34,068 bases of DNA from Desulfobacterales bacterium (lineage in GTDB: Bacteria; Desulfobacterota; Desulfobacteria; Desulfobacterales; JAHEIW01): assembly GCA_020348305.1 (NCBI GenBank), contig CP070746.1, forward strand, positions 6,502,500 to 6,536,567, given 5' to 3'. The translations under genes and the position numbers were made by a program. This document shows, in pieces, positions 25,619-33,730 of the stretch. The notes beneath the pieces are model-generated. The model was not told where the DNA came from and did no database searches. It saw nothing but the letters and a program-made list of their open reading frames with translations. The stretch's first letter is position 1; the number at the start of each line of letters is the position of its first letter.

Positions 25619-27001
25619 ATGAGTTATCTAATCACAAATGAAATTTTTTCAGATTACTTAAATTGTAAATACAAAGTATTTTTAAAATTCACAGGAAAAA
25701 CTGCGACTAAAACAGAGTATGAAAAATTGCAGAAACGATTACTTCAAAAATATCGCCAGTATGTCCGTAAATCTCTAATTTCAAAAAAGTATATGAATGG
25801 TGGCATAATCGAGAAAATTACTTTATCTGATATTGTGAAACAAAAATTTGGGTTCGGATTTTTTATTAGAGAAAAATTTAAAGATCTCAAGGTGCACTTT
25901 GATGCGTTAATTAAAGAGGATTCATCTTGTACGAGCTATGTGCCAGTTTCTTTCATCAGAAAGGAAAGGGTGCAAATTAATGATAAACTAAATTTAGCAT
26001 TTTGTGGTGCTGTTATAGGTGAAAGACTTAACACTATACCTCAGTTCGGAAGGATAATTTATGGAAATAACATTTCAATGGTCAGGGTCAATTTTGATGT
26101 TCTTATTCCAAAAGTAACAAGCATAGTAATGGCTTTAAGAAATTTAATAGCCTCTGATAATTCGCCTCAAATGCATCTTAATAAGCACTGCAAAATTTGT
26201 GAGTTTAGGGCTAAATGCTATAGAAACGCAGTTGAGAATGATGATCTTAGCCTTCTCAGTGGTCTTAACCAAAAGAAAATTCAAAAAATAAACAACAAGG
26301 GTATATTCACAGTTAACCAATATTCATATACTTTTAAACCTCGTAGGAGAAGGAAGAGCCGTGATAAAAAGATCACATGTTATCCAGAATTAAAAGCCCT
26401 CGCAATTAGAGAAAACAAAATTTATGTACATGGAACACCCGAACTACCGCACTCAAAGGTTGAAATCTTTCTGGATATAGAGGGCCTACCAGATAAGAAT
26501 TTTTATTATTTAATTGGCCTAATAATAAACGAGAACGGAAATTTCCATGATTATTCATTTTGGGCAAATTCTTCAAATGAAGAAGACAATTTATTTTACC
26601 AGCTACAAAAAGAATTGAACAAATACAGAGATTATATAATATATCATTTCGGTAATTATGAGAAAAAATATTTAAAAAGTATGAGCAAAAAACTTGAGAA
26701 CAGTCAAAGTAGAAAAGTAAAAAATATTATTAATCGTTGCTATGATCTGCTCCCGGTTTTTGTATCAAATATATATATCCCCACATATTCAAATGGATTG
26801 AAAGATATTGCCAATTTTTTAGGTTTTTCATGGACAGATAAGTCAGGTTCAGGCATTCAAAGTATTATATGGCGAGAAAAGTGGGAATTAAGCAGATCAA
26901 ATATCATTGAGGATAAATTAAAACAGTATAACAAAGACGATTGTCTTGCTTTGGTTAATGTTAAAAATTTTGTATCCGAAAACAGATATCGAAACGAATA
27001 A
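25619..27001 (+). CDS. TM0106-family RecB-like nuclease with DEDD exonuclease-like domain, C-terminally truncated
   Basis: The 460-residue protein joins an N-terminal RecB/Cas4-like part to an RNase-H-like 3'-5' exonuclease part. Four Cys in the Cas4/AddB arrangement (C16 in DYLNCKY, then C191, C194 and C200 in CKICEFRAKC) suggest an Fe-S cluster. FRPRRR-type linker sequences and ALAIRENKIYVHG follow. The second part opens with D286 and E288 in FLDIEGLPD, and has IIYHFGNYEKKYL and YNKDDCLAL with later acidic residues. GGAGGGG precedes the ATG. Related proteins I recall continue into a Cys-rich C-terminal segment; here the frame stops and a remnant of that segment follows in another frame. The role is not established, and a nucleic-acid or defence role is inference. 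Confidence 0.82.
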   Translation: MSYLITNEIFSDYLNCKYKVFLKFTGKTATKTEYEKLQKRLLQKYRQYVRKSLISKKYMNGGIIEKITLSDIVKQKFGFGFFIREKFKDLKVHFDALIKEDSSCTSYVPVSFIRKERVQINDKLNLAFCGAVIGERLNTIPQFGRIIYGNNISMVRVNFDVLIPKVTSIVMALRNLIASDNSPQMHLNKHCKICEFRAKCYRNAVENDDLSLLSGLNQKKIQKINNKGIFTVNQYSYTFKPRRRRKSRDKKITCYPELKALAIRENKIYVHGTPELPHSKVEIFLDIEGLPDKNFYYLIGLIINENGNFHDYSFWANSSNEEDNLFYQLQKELNKYRDYIIYHFGNYEKKYLKSMSKKLENSQSRKVKNIINRCYDLLPVFVSNIYIPTYSNGLKDIANFLGFSWTDKSGSGIQSIIWREKWELSRSNIIEDKLKQYNKDDCLALVNVKNFVSENRYRNE

Positions 27002-27149
27002 TTGATTTAAAGTTTTCCAAATCTGGAGTAAAAAAATGGATTGTTCGCCTTGATTCACATATTTACAAATGTGAGGATTGCCAATCATTATTTACTCCCA
27101 AAAGATTCAGTCGAGGGGGAGATAACATTGTTCCAAAAGGTTATAAATT
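26992..27149 (+). pseudogene. out-of-frame remnant of the nuclease's Cys-rich C-terminal segment
   Basis: Just past the stop of the nuclease, the -1 frame reads KRIIDLKFSKSGVKKWIV, then a CxxC zinc-type motif (YKCEDCQSLFTPKRF) and NIVPKGYK, without a stop. This matches what I recall of the tail of longer TM0106-type proteins. The intervening part of that tail appears to be deleted, and the segment ends abruptly at about 27150, where the SIR2-like frame takes over. It shows at least a frameshift and a deletion. Confidence 0.55.
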
Positions 27150-27161
27150 GGATGTAGTGAT

Positions 27162-28121
27162 ATGTTTACAGTATCTGTACCAACATTACTTCGTGTATTC
27201 CAAGACGTATTTGCAAGACGTTATCTTGATAGAAATGATTTTTTACTTTCAAACTTACATAATTTATTTTGGGAACCACGAGGGCATACCATCGAAACTT
27301 CTAATCTCTCTCTTTCGGTGGAAGAAATTCTCACAATAGTTCGTGATTATGAAAATCAGGCTTACGGTGCTCCACCACTGCTTGGAGAAGAAACAGAACG
27401 TTTTAAAAATGCGCTTTATGTGCTTGTAAAGAAAGCAGTATATGATGGCAAACATTCAAGGGGCCGTTATTTGAATCCAATAATTGAATATGCAAGACGT
27501 CGCTTTCAAAGCATCACTTGGGCAACCTTTAATTGGGACTGCATTTTTGAAGCATCTTATTATTACTCCAGCGGTCAAGATGCGCTTACGAGAACAAATC
27601 CCAGTGTCATAGTTGAATTAAACAATTGGCGCAACCAAAGCGCACAAAACACTTTTTTAAAATTACACGGCGGAGTAAACTGGTGGTATGAAAATGATAG
27701 GCTTGTATATTTACGATTTGGTTACCTTCCTGATTTAAACGATCGTTGGGATGAATTTGAAAGAAACGAAGCAAACGGTTCCCCAGTTATTTTAGAGCCA
27801 AGTTATTATAAATATGAAGACCCGATATATGAGCTCCTTAGAGTACAATGGGACCATTTCGTTCAAAGTCTCCTTGAATCAGATATTGTTGTGATAATTG
27901 GATATTCACTTCCAGAGGCTGATTTTGAAGCAAGAAGAGCATTAACCGTCGGTTTTCAGAGCAACCAAAATTCAAAGTATATTGTAGTGAATCGATCCGA
28001 TTGGGTATGTGATAGATATCGAAGATTATTTGGGAGTAATAGGCTTAACTGTATTCAGGAAAGTCTTCAAAACGTGAGCGACGATCTGCCAGGCATTATC
28101 GAAAATGAATTAGCTCCTTAA
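27162..28121 (+). pseudogene. SIR2-like domain protein lacking its N-terminus
   Basis: The 319 residues contain the later SIR2-like motifs: TFNWDCIFEAS (N124, D126), LKLHGGVNWW with the catalytic-type His169, and IIGYSLPEADFEARRAL (about 245-261). The first Rossmann segment with the glycine-rich GAGxS NAD-binding loop, expected within the first 30 residues, is missing. The frame has no convincing ribosome-binding site and a TAA lies 15 nt upstream of the ATG. SIR2-like domains cleave NAD+, and many act in anti-phage defence. Without the glycine loop this copy should not bind NAD+ normally. It joins directly to the remnant of the nuclease tail, so it is best read as a truncated defence gene. 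Confidence 0.7.
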
Positions 28122-28203
28122 TGGTCTTCCGGCAGCTAATTGTTAAAATTGTGTCCCTCGTCCTGTATTGAAATGAAGAGGCACTGGAGAAGTATATATA
28201 GAT

Positions 28204-28734
28204 TTAAAGAGACGGAAAACCTGTAGTGCCGCTAGTGTACATAATCATTGCTGCAGAATCAGGATTCACAATAACAGCCGGTTCTATCTCCGATTGTTCT
28301 TTCATAAGACTTTTTAAACTCAGTCCTTTCGATGGACCATTTTCGGAAATGGCAATTATTTTAATATACTTATCGAAGTCATTGGCCGCATCGAGTATCA
28401 GGGAGCCATTTTCCGCGCCGAAGAAAAGCATTTTTGGATCTGAGTTCTCAGCAACGTAAATCAATTCTTTTTTTTCATATCGGAAATTAATAGGTACAAG
28501 AACGGCTCCACATTTGGCCACCGCATAAACTATGACTGGAAATTCCATGCAATTTTGAGCCATTATAGCTACCTTGTCGCCGGACCTTATGCCTGAGGAA
28601 ATAAGCCCATTGGCTAATCGATTTGCTGAATTGTTGAGCTGTTTGAAGGTCATGGAGTTATCACCCATGATTAACGCTTTTTTACCAGGATATCGTCTTG
28701 CGTTCAGCCGAGGTATGTCTCCCATCACTCTCAT
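28204..28734 (-). pseudogene. AMP-binding acyl-CoA ligase, C-terminally truncated
   Basis: The N-terminal 176 residues of an adenylate-forming acyl-CoA synthetase are intact: MTFKQLNNSANRLANGL, GDKVAIMAQNCMEFPVI, YAVAKCGAVLVPINFRY. The frame runs into the ATP-binding P-loop MYTSGTTGFP and then breaks off after two more residues, where Lys-Gly is normally found. About 350 residues with the adenylation core and mobile domain are missing, so it cannot be active. AGAGGA precedes the ATG. It lies downstream of the TetR gene on the same strand, 147 nt away, and was probably its target. The break marks the likely right edge of the island or a deletion scar. Confidence 0.85.
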
Positions 28735-28881
28735 AGAATAATCCTCTTAAATTATGCCTTGATAGACGTTAGATCTTCTAAAGATATTGGCAAATCCATG
28801 ATTTCCTTTTCATCCAGATTTCAACTAATAATTTCTACGATTATTGTTTTTAGAACACAGAGGAAATCTAAGATAAGATTT

Positions 28882-29457
28882 CTATTTTTCCATTTCCAAT
28901 AAGCCGCGAAAAATAAAAGAAATATTTTGCTTAGCTATTTCATTAATTGATAAAGGACCTTTGGGATTGTACCAATGATAATGCCAGTTAATTATTGCAA
29001 GAATGGCATAAGTGGCCACGCTCAAATTACAGGCCTTAATTATTTTTAGGTCCTGCATTTCTTTTAAATAATTTTTATATAAATTGTAGATGGCCTTTTC
29101 TTTTTGTTTGATTAATTCTTTGATTTCAGGTGTTAAAAACCTCTTGTCTTCAATAATAATCTTGGCCTCTTTTCTATTTTTCTCAACAGCATTAATATGT
29201 TGTTGAAATGCGTTTTTCAGTTTTTCGATAGGATCCCGGTCTCCACTTAAGCACGACTTCAACAACAAAAATATCTTGCTTGAAGAAACTTCTATGATTT
29301 CAAAGAGAATCTCCTCTTTGTTCTTAAAGTAATAATACAAAGAAGCTTGTGTGATCCCTACGTTTTGGCATATTTCACGAATCGATGCTTTTTGGTAACC
29401 ATACTGGTAAATTAAATCTATTGCAGAAGAGATAATTGACTCACGACTGTTGCCCAT
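28882..29457 (-). CDS. TetR/AcrR-family transcriptional regulator
   Basis: The 191-residue protein has a TetR DNA-binding domain at about 8-55: AIDLIYQYGYQKASIREICQ, then GITQASLYYYFKNKEEIL. Its C-terminal ligand domain ends in AILAIINWHYHWYNPKGPLS, resembling the KstR2/FadR-like group that senses acyl-CoA esters. With the acyl-CoA ligase remnant as next gene, it probably repressed a fatty-acid or aromatic acid activation operon and itself. Two related operator candidates lie upstream. If the ligase is dead, the regulator may now act only on other genes or on itself. Confidence 0.9.
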   Translation of the reverse strand: MGNSRESIISSAIDLIYQYGYQKASIREICQNVGITQASLYYYFKNKEEILFEIIEVSSSKIFLLLKSCLSGDRDPIEKLKNAFQQHINAVEKNRKEAKIIIEDKRFLTPEIKELIKQKEKAIYNLYKNYLKEMQDLKIIKACNLSVATYAILAIINWHYHWYNPKGPLSINEIAKQNISFIFRGLLEMEK

Positions 29458-29534
29458 CCAACCTATCCTTCCTCATTTGCAGTTGATAGCCTTTTATTCT
29501 GGTAATATAAACTTTATCCTGAATATGAAATTAT

Positions 29535-29552
29535 TTACCGAACATTCGTTAA
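29535..29552. promoter_or_regulatory. candidate TetR operator 1
   Basis: TTACCGAACATTCGTTAA is an 18-bp palindrome with one mismatched pair (arms TTACCGAA and TTCGTTAA), 78 nt upstream of the TetR start. Size, symmetry and place fit an autoregulatory TetR operator. Confidence 0.6.
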
Positions 29553-29652
29553 AAGGTCAAGAAAAAAATGTATAGTTATAGAATTTTGAAATTATTATAT
29601 ATTTATTTTTATCTTTTATAATATAAAATTTAATATATAAAATATACAAATA

Positions 29653-29672
29653 TTAACCAAATGATCGGTAAG
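29653..29672. promoter_or_regulatory. candidate TetR operator 2
   Basis: On the minus strand this reads CTTACCGATCATTTGGTTAA, matching the first half of operator 1 at 11 of 12 positions. It lies 100 nt further upstream, and might control a lost divergent gene. Confidence 0.4.
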
Positions 29673-29921
29673 TAAAAATACTGTTTATATGCAAAAAATA
29701 AAAATCAACTTTCCCAAATCTATGCCTAAAATTTGAGGTCTATTCTGACCTTTCTATCGTCCTTTCCCTGCATCAAATCAGAAATAGTGCAAATATTATC
29801 GAGGGCTTCATTTCCAAATCACAGCGTGTTATCGATGGGAAACAAGAAGGCTTGATCAATATGGGGCTGCTTTCACATAAGGACTCGCGAAAAAATCTTT
29901 CACAATATTAAATTTGGCAAA

Positions 29922-30023
29922 ATGACCAAATCATTACCGACCTACATTTTATGTAGGTTAAGGTTTCTTTATGAAGCTGTTGAGCTGTCCGGTTTCAAAA
30001 TTTGTATATATTACCGCAAATAG
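29922..30023 (+). pseudogene. possible IS110-type transposase scrap
   Basis: A 33-codon frame contains LRFLYEAVELSGFKI, which resembles the LRFVYEAGPCGF-type motif of IS110-family DEDD transposases. Only this short match supports the call, and no neighbouring segment extends it. Confidence 0.2.
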
Positions 30024-30502
30024 CGTTTTGATATATACCAAAGATTACAAATGGAAAGAACAATTGGGCTGATGATGATGGACATAGAGATTTGAACGAT
30101 TTTAGAGAGTTTTTTGACCGGTGATTGTATGATTAAATCTACAATTCGCAAGTATTTTGAGTAATCCCTACATATTGTGTCTGCATGGTGTAAAGGTAAA
30201 GTTTGCAAAACGTGCCTGTATCGAATTTTTAGAGGTGAACGAAAAATTTGGGATTAGCGAATGGAAGGTGAAATTTTTTAAAAGTTTGGACTCATAGCCG
30301 ACATCTATATTACATTGAATTTAAGGGTTTCGTTCGCTAATGCAAAAACTTTCAGCTTCAGATTATTCAACGTGCATAGAAGCCGCATAAAGAGGCTTTG
30401 TTTCATGTATATACTCATCAATATAATAAAGAGAATAGTTTTAATTAAAATATGGAGAAGTTGACTGTAAGGCACTTCCCGTAAATGAATAAAATTAGAT
30501 CG

Positions 30503-31390
30503 TCATTCTGACGATTGGTTCTTTATTGTTTGGTAAAGGTCAAAAGCCTTTTCCGGCGTCTCGTTATCGTGAACCACTGCCCGGACGGCCTGCAGCATCG
30601 CAATCGCAGAATCGGATTGAAAGATATTTCGTCCCATGTCCACACCGCTGGCCCCCTGCTGCACCGCGTTGTATGCCATGGTCAGCGCATCCAGTTCCGC
30701 TATTTTCTTGCCGCCAGCCATCACAATGGGCACCGGGCAGGAGGCGCAGACGGTTTCAAAATCTTTTTCGATATAGTAGGTTTTGATGTAATGAGCGCCC
30801 AGTTCTGCGCAAATACGTGTGGCCAGCCTGAAGTAACGGGCATCGCGCGCCATGTCCTTGCCCACTGCCGTGACGGCAAGGGTCGGGATTCCATAGCGTG
30901 TGCCAATATCCACCATCTTTGTCATGTTGATAATCGATTGTCTTTCATACTCACCGCCGATGAAAACCTGAGCAGCCATGGCACAGACATTAAGACGGAT
31001 CGATTCTTCGATGTCCACGGCAATCTCTTCGTTGGAGAGCTCCTTGAGGATGCTGGTACCGCCTGACACGCGCAGAACAATCGGTTTTTGGGTGGAAGGC
31101 GGGACAATGCTTCTGAGGATGCCCCGGGTGAGCATCAACGTGTCTGCGTAGGGCACGATAGGAAGAATATTGATGTCAATCCGCTCAAGTCCCGTTGTGG
31201 GTCCCTGAAAATATCCGTGATCGATGGCCAGCATAACCGTGCGACCGGATTCCGGGTTAAAGATCCTGGCCAGTCTGTTTTTCATCCCCCAATCCAACGA
31301 GTTAGATCCTTTCAGAAAAAATCCCTCTGTTTGCTGGGGTTTATCAGTATAAAACCTTTTCGCTTCTTTAATTTCATCGACATCGGGCAT
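30503..31390 (-). CDS. lsrF: 3-hydroxy-5-phosphonooxypentane-2,4-dione thiolase (LsrF-like)
   Basis: In AI-2 breakdown, LsrF transfers an acetyl group from the phosphorylated autoinducer product to CoA, giving acetyl-CoA and dihydroxyacetone phosphate. The 295-residue protein follows the E. coli LsrF pattern as I recall it almost end to end: [86 protein letters not shown]. The Schiff-base Lys is K203 in [11 protein letters not shown]. The fold is the class I aldolase (DhnA) barrel, and it acts in the cytosol. AAGGAGG lies seven bases before the ATG. It is the last gene of the minus-strand operon after the kinase and the cupin, with a 217-nt gap. That gap holds a 61-codon frame (31588-31403) without a ribosome-binding site, perhaps a gene remnant. 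Confidence 0.93.
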   Translation of the reverse strand: MPDVDEIKEAKRFYTDKPQQTEGFFLKGSNSLDWGMKNRLARIFNPESGRTVMLAIDHGYFQGPTTGLERIDINILPIVPYADTLMLTRGILRSIVPPSTQKPIVLRVSGGTSILKELSNEEIAVDIEESIRLNVCAMAAQVFIGGEYERQSIINMTKMVDIGTRYGIPTLAVTAVGKDMARDARYFRLATRICAELGAHYIKTYYIEKDFETVCASCPVPIVMAGGKKIAELDALTMAYNAVQQGASGVDMGRNIFQSDSAIAMLQAVRAVVHDNETPEKAFDLYQTIKNQSSE

Positions 31391-31607
31391 TCTATTTCCT
31401 CCTTATCTCCTTTCTGAGATCTCAAGGCAACTTAATGGATTTAAGGCTAGCTCAGTGATACTCTTTTTATTATTCGACGTCCACTGTTCGAATGTTCGCA
31501 CCAACGGGCGCGAAGCAATTTTGACATCCCATAGCACGGCCTGATAGCCACTTGCCACGGTCATGGGATTGCTGGCGAAGTGATCCATAAAAAAAGCTTA
31601 TGCTGCC

Positions 31608-31970
31608 CTATGTGGACAGATCTTCTGGTTTCCAGTCTACGTTGACTCCGTCTTCCGGGTCGTACGGGGCCTTCACAAAGACTGCTTTCCAGGGAGCATC
31701 GCCCTTATTGACGACGTAATGAACCTCACCAGGATCGCAACGCATGTAATCTCCCTCTTTTAGGACGTGGCATTTCCCGTCTAAATACAAATTCACCTGA
31801 CCCTGGATAGTGAAGAAAGCTTCTTCAATTCGTTCGTGCTTGTGGGCCGGGAAATCTTGCCCGGGCTGAAGCATGACGATTCCAAAGTCTGAGCGAGGTC
31901 CTCGAGCCAGGTACTTGGGACCATTGTCGTTAAAGCGGTACTCGTGTTTGGTTTCATTTGTACAGAACAT
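31608..31970 (-). CDS. small cupin-domain protein in an lsr-like operon
   Basis: The ATG at 31970 has GAGGAG six bases upstream and gives 120 residues. An upstream in-frame ATG inside the lsrK end is rejected. The product is a single cupin barrel with the metal-binding set FPAHKHERIEEAFF (two His and one Glu) and GEVHYV (third His), plus the glycine-rich turns QGQVNLYLDG and LKEGDYM. Such cupins bind a metal and act as isomerases, dioxygenases or sugar-binding proteins. The canonical lsr operon has LsrG (a monooxygenase-like isomerase) between these functions. A cupin in this position may replace it; that is inference. A Cys pair (MFCTNE, RCDPG) is also present. Confidence 0.85.
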   Translation of the reverse strand: MFCTNETKHEYRFNDNGPKYLARGPRSDFGIVMLQPGQDFPAHKHERIEEAFFTIQGQVNLYLDGKCHVLKEGDYMRCDPGEVHYVVNKGDAPWKAVFVKAPYDPEDGVNVDWKPEDLST

Positions 31971-32005
31971 GCAATTCTCCTCTAATGGTAAATATTTGAA
32001 GCTGT

Positions 32006-33577
32006 TTACAGGCCCGGGGCCTTCCACATGGATTGGGTGATGCCCCCATTCACAAGGGTACGCTGGGCGGCATAAGCCTTGGCCCAGCGTTCGCGGACCT
32101 CCTGATAGATCCTGTGCCTTTCCTGATCAGGTTGGTAATCGCGCTCCCAGCGCACAAGGGACTCTCCAGCTTCTGCGATACTGCTAAAGAGCCCGACGCC
32201 AACACCGGCGGCGATCGCACCGCCCAGTGCCGTCGCCTCCTTCACCACAGGTACCCTCACCTGCTTGCCTATCACGTCGGCCAGGATTTGACACCACAGG
32301 GGGCCCTTTGACGCGCCTGCAGCGAAAACGATGGTATCGATCTGGACTCCGGTGAAAGTAAAAATGCGATCCAGGTTGGCAGCCGTGACGATGGCCGCGT
32401 TTTCCTCTAAGGCCCGGAAGATCTCCGCCTTACCGCACAGCGCGGGATCAATGTTGAGGTTCAATAGCGAGGGGGAAGCATGGTACCAGTTCCCGTAACG
32501 CATCTCGTCGGAAAAGATAGGTAAGATACCCCGGGCAGCCGGCGGCACATCGCCGGCCATTTGCTCCAGCACGGTATAAGCGTCAATACCGCGTTCACCT
32601 GCGATCCGGACTTCCTCATCGCAAAAAGCGTCGCGGAACCAACGCATCACCAGACCAACGAAGAAGGAGATGGCCTCGGCCTGGCTCAATCCCGGTACCG
32701 CGTGTGGGTTGACCCGAATGTTCATCTCGGGGTCCGTAACCGGCTTGTGTAGATTCACTAGCTGCTGCCAGAACGTCCCGCCCAAGACGGCCGTTTGTCC
32801 TGGCCTCACCACGCCGAGCCCCACGCACCCGAGCTGCACGTCCCCACCGCCCATGACCACGGGAAGCCCCTGGGGCAGTCCCGTTTCCTCCCCTGTTTTA
32901 GCGGAGGTCTGGCCGATCACGGTGCCGGGTTCCACCGAGCGCGGGAAAATGTCGTTCCGCAATCCAACCGCCTCAGCCATTTCCGGAGCCCAATCCCGCT
33001 TGGCCAGCGAATAGATGCCCGTGGTGCCGGCGTTCGACGGATCGGTGGCGATTTCGCCGCACAAGCTTGCCAGCACCCAGTCACTGAGCATCGAGACCGT
33101 CGCCGTCCGTTCGTAAATCTCGGGCATATGACGCTTCACCCATAACAGCCGTGGCAGGGCTCCTAAGGCGAAAGTTTGGCCCGAAATGTGATAGAACTTC
33201 TCCTCAAGTTCAGGGAATTGTTCCTTGAGGTCTCGAACTTCATTGGCTGCGCGGGCATCCACGTTGGCACAGCCCCACAATTCCTTTCCATCGACATCGT
33301 ACAAGACAATTCCTTCGCGCATGCTGGTGGCGCTTACGCCGAGAACATCCATCGGTGCAACCCGGCTCTTCTCTAACGCACGGCGGATGCACCGGCAAAG
33401 TAGCTGCCAGTTGTTCCCCACGTCGAATTCCATGGAATTCGGGTAGCGGGAGTCACTCTTATGCGTCCACTCCTCCTGTCCAACCGCTACTTGGTGCCCC
33501 TCGACGTCGAACAGGACGGCTCGCCCGCTTCCCGTACCTGCGTCAATGGCAAGAATATATCCCTTATTCTTGTTCAT
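32006..33577 (-). CDS. lsrK: autoinducer-2 kinase LsrK-like (FGGY family)
   Basis: LsrK phosphorylates imported AI-2 (DPD) in the cytosol, trapping it as the signal for Lsr induction. Starting at the ATG at 33577 (GAAAGGG upstream) gives 523 residues, close to the E. coli enzyme. The match to remembered LsrK runs the full length: [50 protein letters not shown] ([20 protein letters not shown]), [45 protein letters not shown], and the end SMWKAPGL. The two actin-like halves are both complete. Genes for LsrACDB transport and LsrR are not visible in the window; they may lie to the right. It is followed by the cupin after 35 nt. Confidence 0.92.
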   Translation of the reverse strand: MNKNKGYILAIDAGTGSGRAVLFDVEGHQVAVGQEEWTHKSDSRYPNSMEFDVGNNWQLLCRCIRRALEKSRVAPMDVLGVSATSMREGIVLYDVDGKELWGCANVDARAANEVRDLKEQFPELEEKFYHISGQTFALGALPRLLWVKRHMPEIYERTATVSMLSDWVLASLCGEIATDPSNAGTTGIYSLAKRDWAPEMAEAVGLRNDIFPRSVEPGTVIGQTSAKTGEETGLPQGLPVVMGGGDVQLGCVGLGVVRPGQTAVLGGTFWQQLVNLHKPVTDPEMNIRVNPHAVPGLSQAEAISFFVGLVMRWFRDAFCDEEVRIAGERGIDAYTVLEQMAGDVPPAARGILPIFSDEMRYGNWYHASPSLLNLNIDPALCGKAEIFRALEENAAIVTAANLDRIFTFTGVQIDTIVFAAGASKGPLWCQILADVIGKQVRVPVVKEATALGGAIAAGVGVGLFSSIAEAGESLVRWERDYQPDQERHRIYQEVRERWAKAYAAQRTLVNGGITQSMWKAPGL

Positions 33578-33730
33578 GTATTTTCCCTTTCTTATAGTGC
33601 CCCTGGCGGCGGGCCCTTCCATGATTAGGACAAGGTCTTGCTTCAGCTCCACTAGGAGGAAAAAAGTGGGTTACTCCACATAACCTTACCTTATAGCAAG
33701 ATAAGTTACCGCCGTACGGAGCGCAAATAT

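Larger units (their letters stand above)
20740..28210. mobile_element. tRNA-associated integrated island, partly decayed
   Basis: A tyrosine integrase gene starts 110 nt after the tRNA and points away from it, the usual arrangement at a tRNA attachment site. The block is clearly richer in A+T than the genes to its left, and carries a second (serine) recombinase, defence-type nuclease and SIR2 fragments, and frameshifted genes. I found no second copy of the tRNA 3' end inside the window, so the right edge is inferred: an acyl-CoA ligase gene is cut off near 28210, and its intact part lies to the right. The true attachment site might lie further away or be lost. Confidence 0.55.
29458..30502. 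other. 1-kb AT-rich eroded intergenic region
   Basis: Apart from the two operator candidates and a possible transposase scrap, no gene is supported. At 29690-29910 several short frames look partly coding (for example QRVIDGKQEGLINMGLLSH), but they are interrupted by stops and no family is recognised. The 30030-30480 part shows similar broken frames. It is probably decayed accessory DNA upstream of the TetR gene. Confidence 0.45.

Noticed and set aside
30011..30208. 65-codon minus-strand frame in the AT-rich region
   Set aside because: No ribosome-binding site, no recognisable domain, in eroded DNA.
31403..31588. 61-codon minus-strand frame between the cupin and lsrF
   Set aside because: Its end (SRPLVRTFEQWTSNN) faintly recalls NmrA-like oxidoreductase tails, but there is no ribosome-binding site and no upstream domain. 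At most it is a remnant.
33578..33652. Upstream extension of LsrK to an ATG at 33652
   Set aside because: The family N-terminus begins at [16 protein letters not shown], and GAAAGGG precedes the ATG at 33577.
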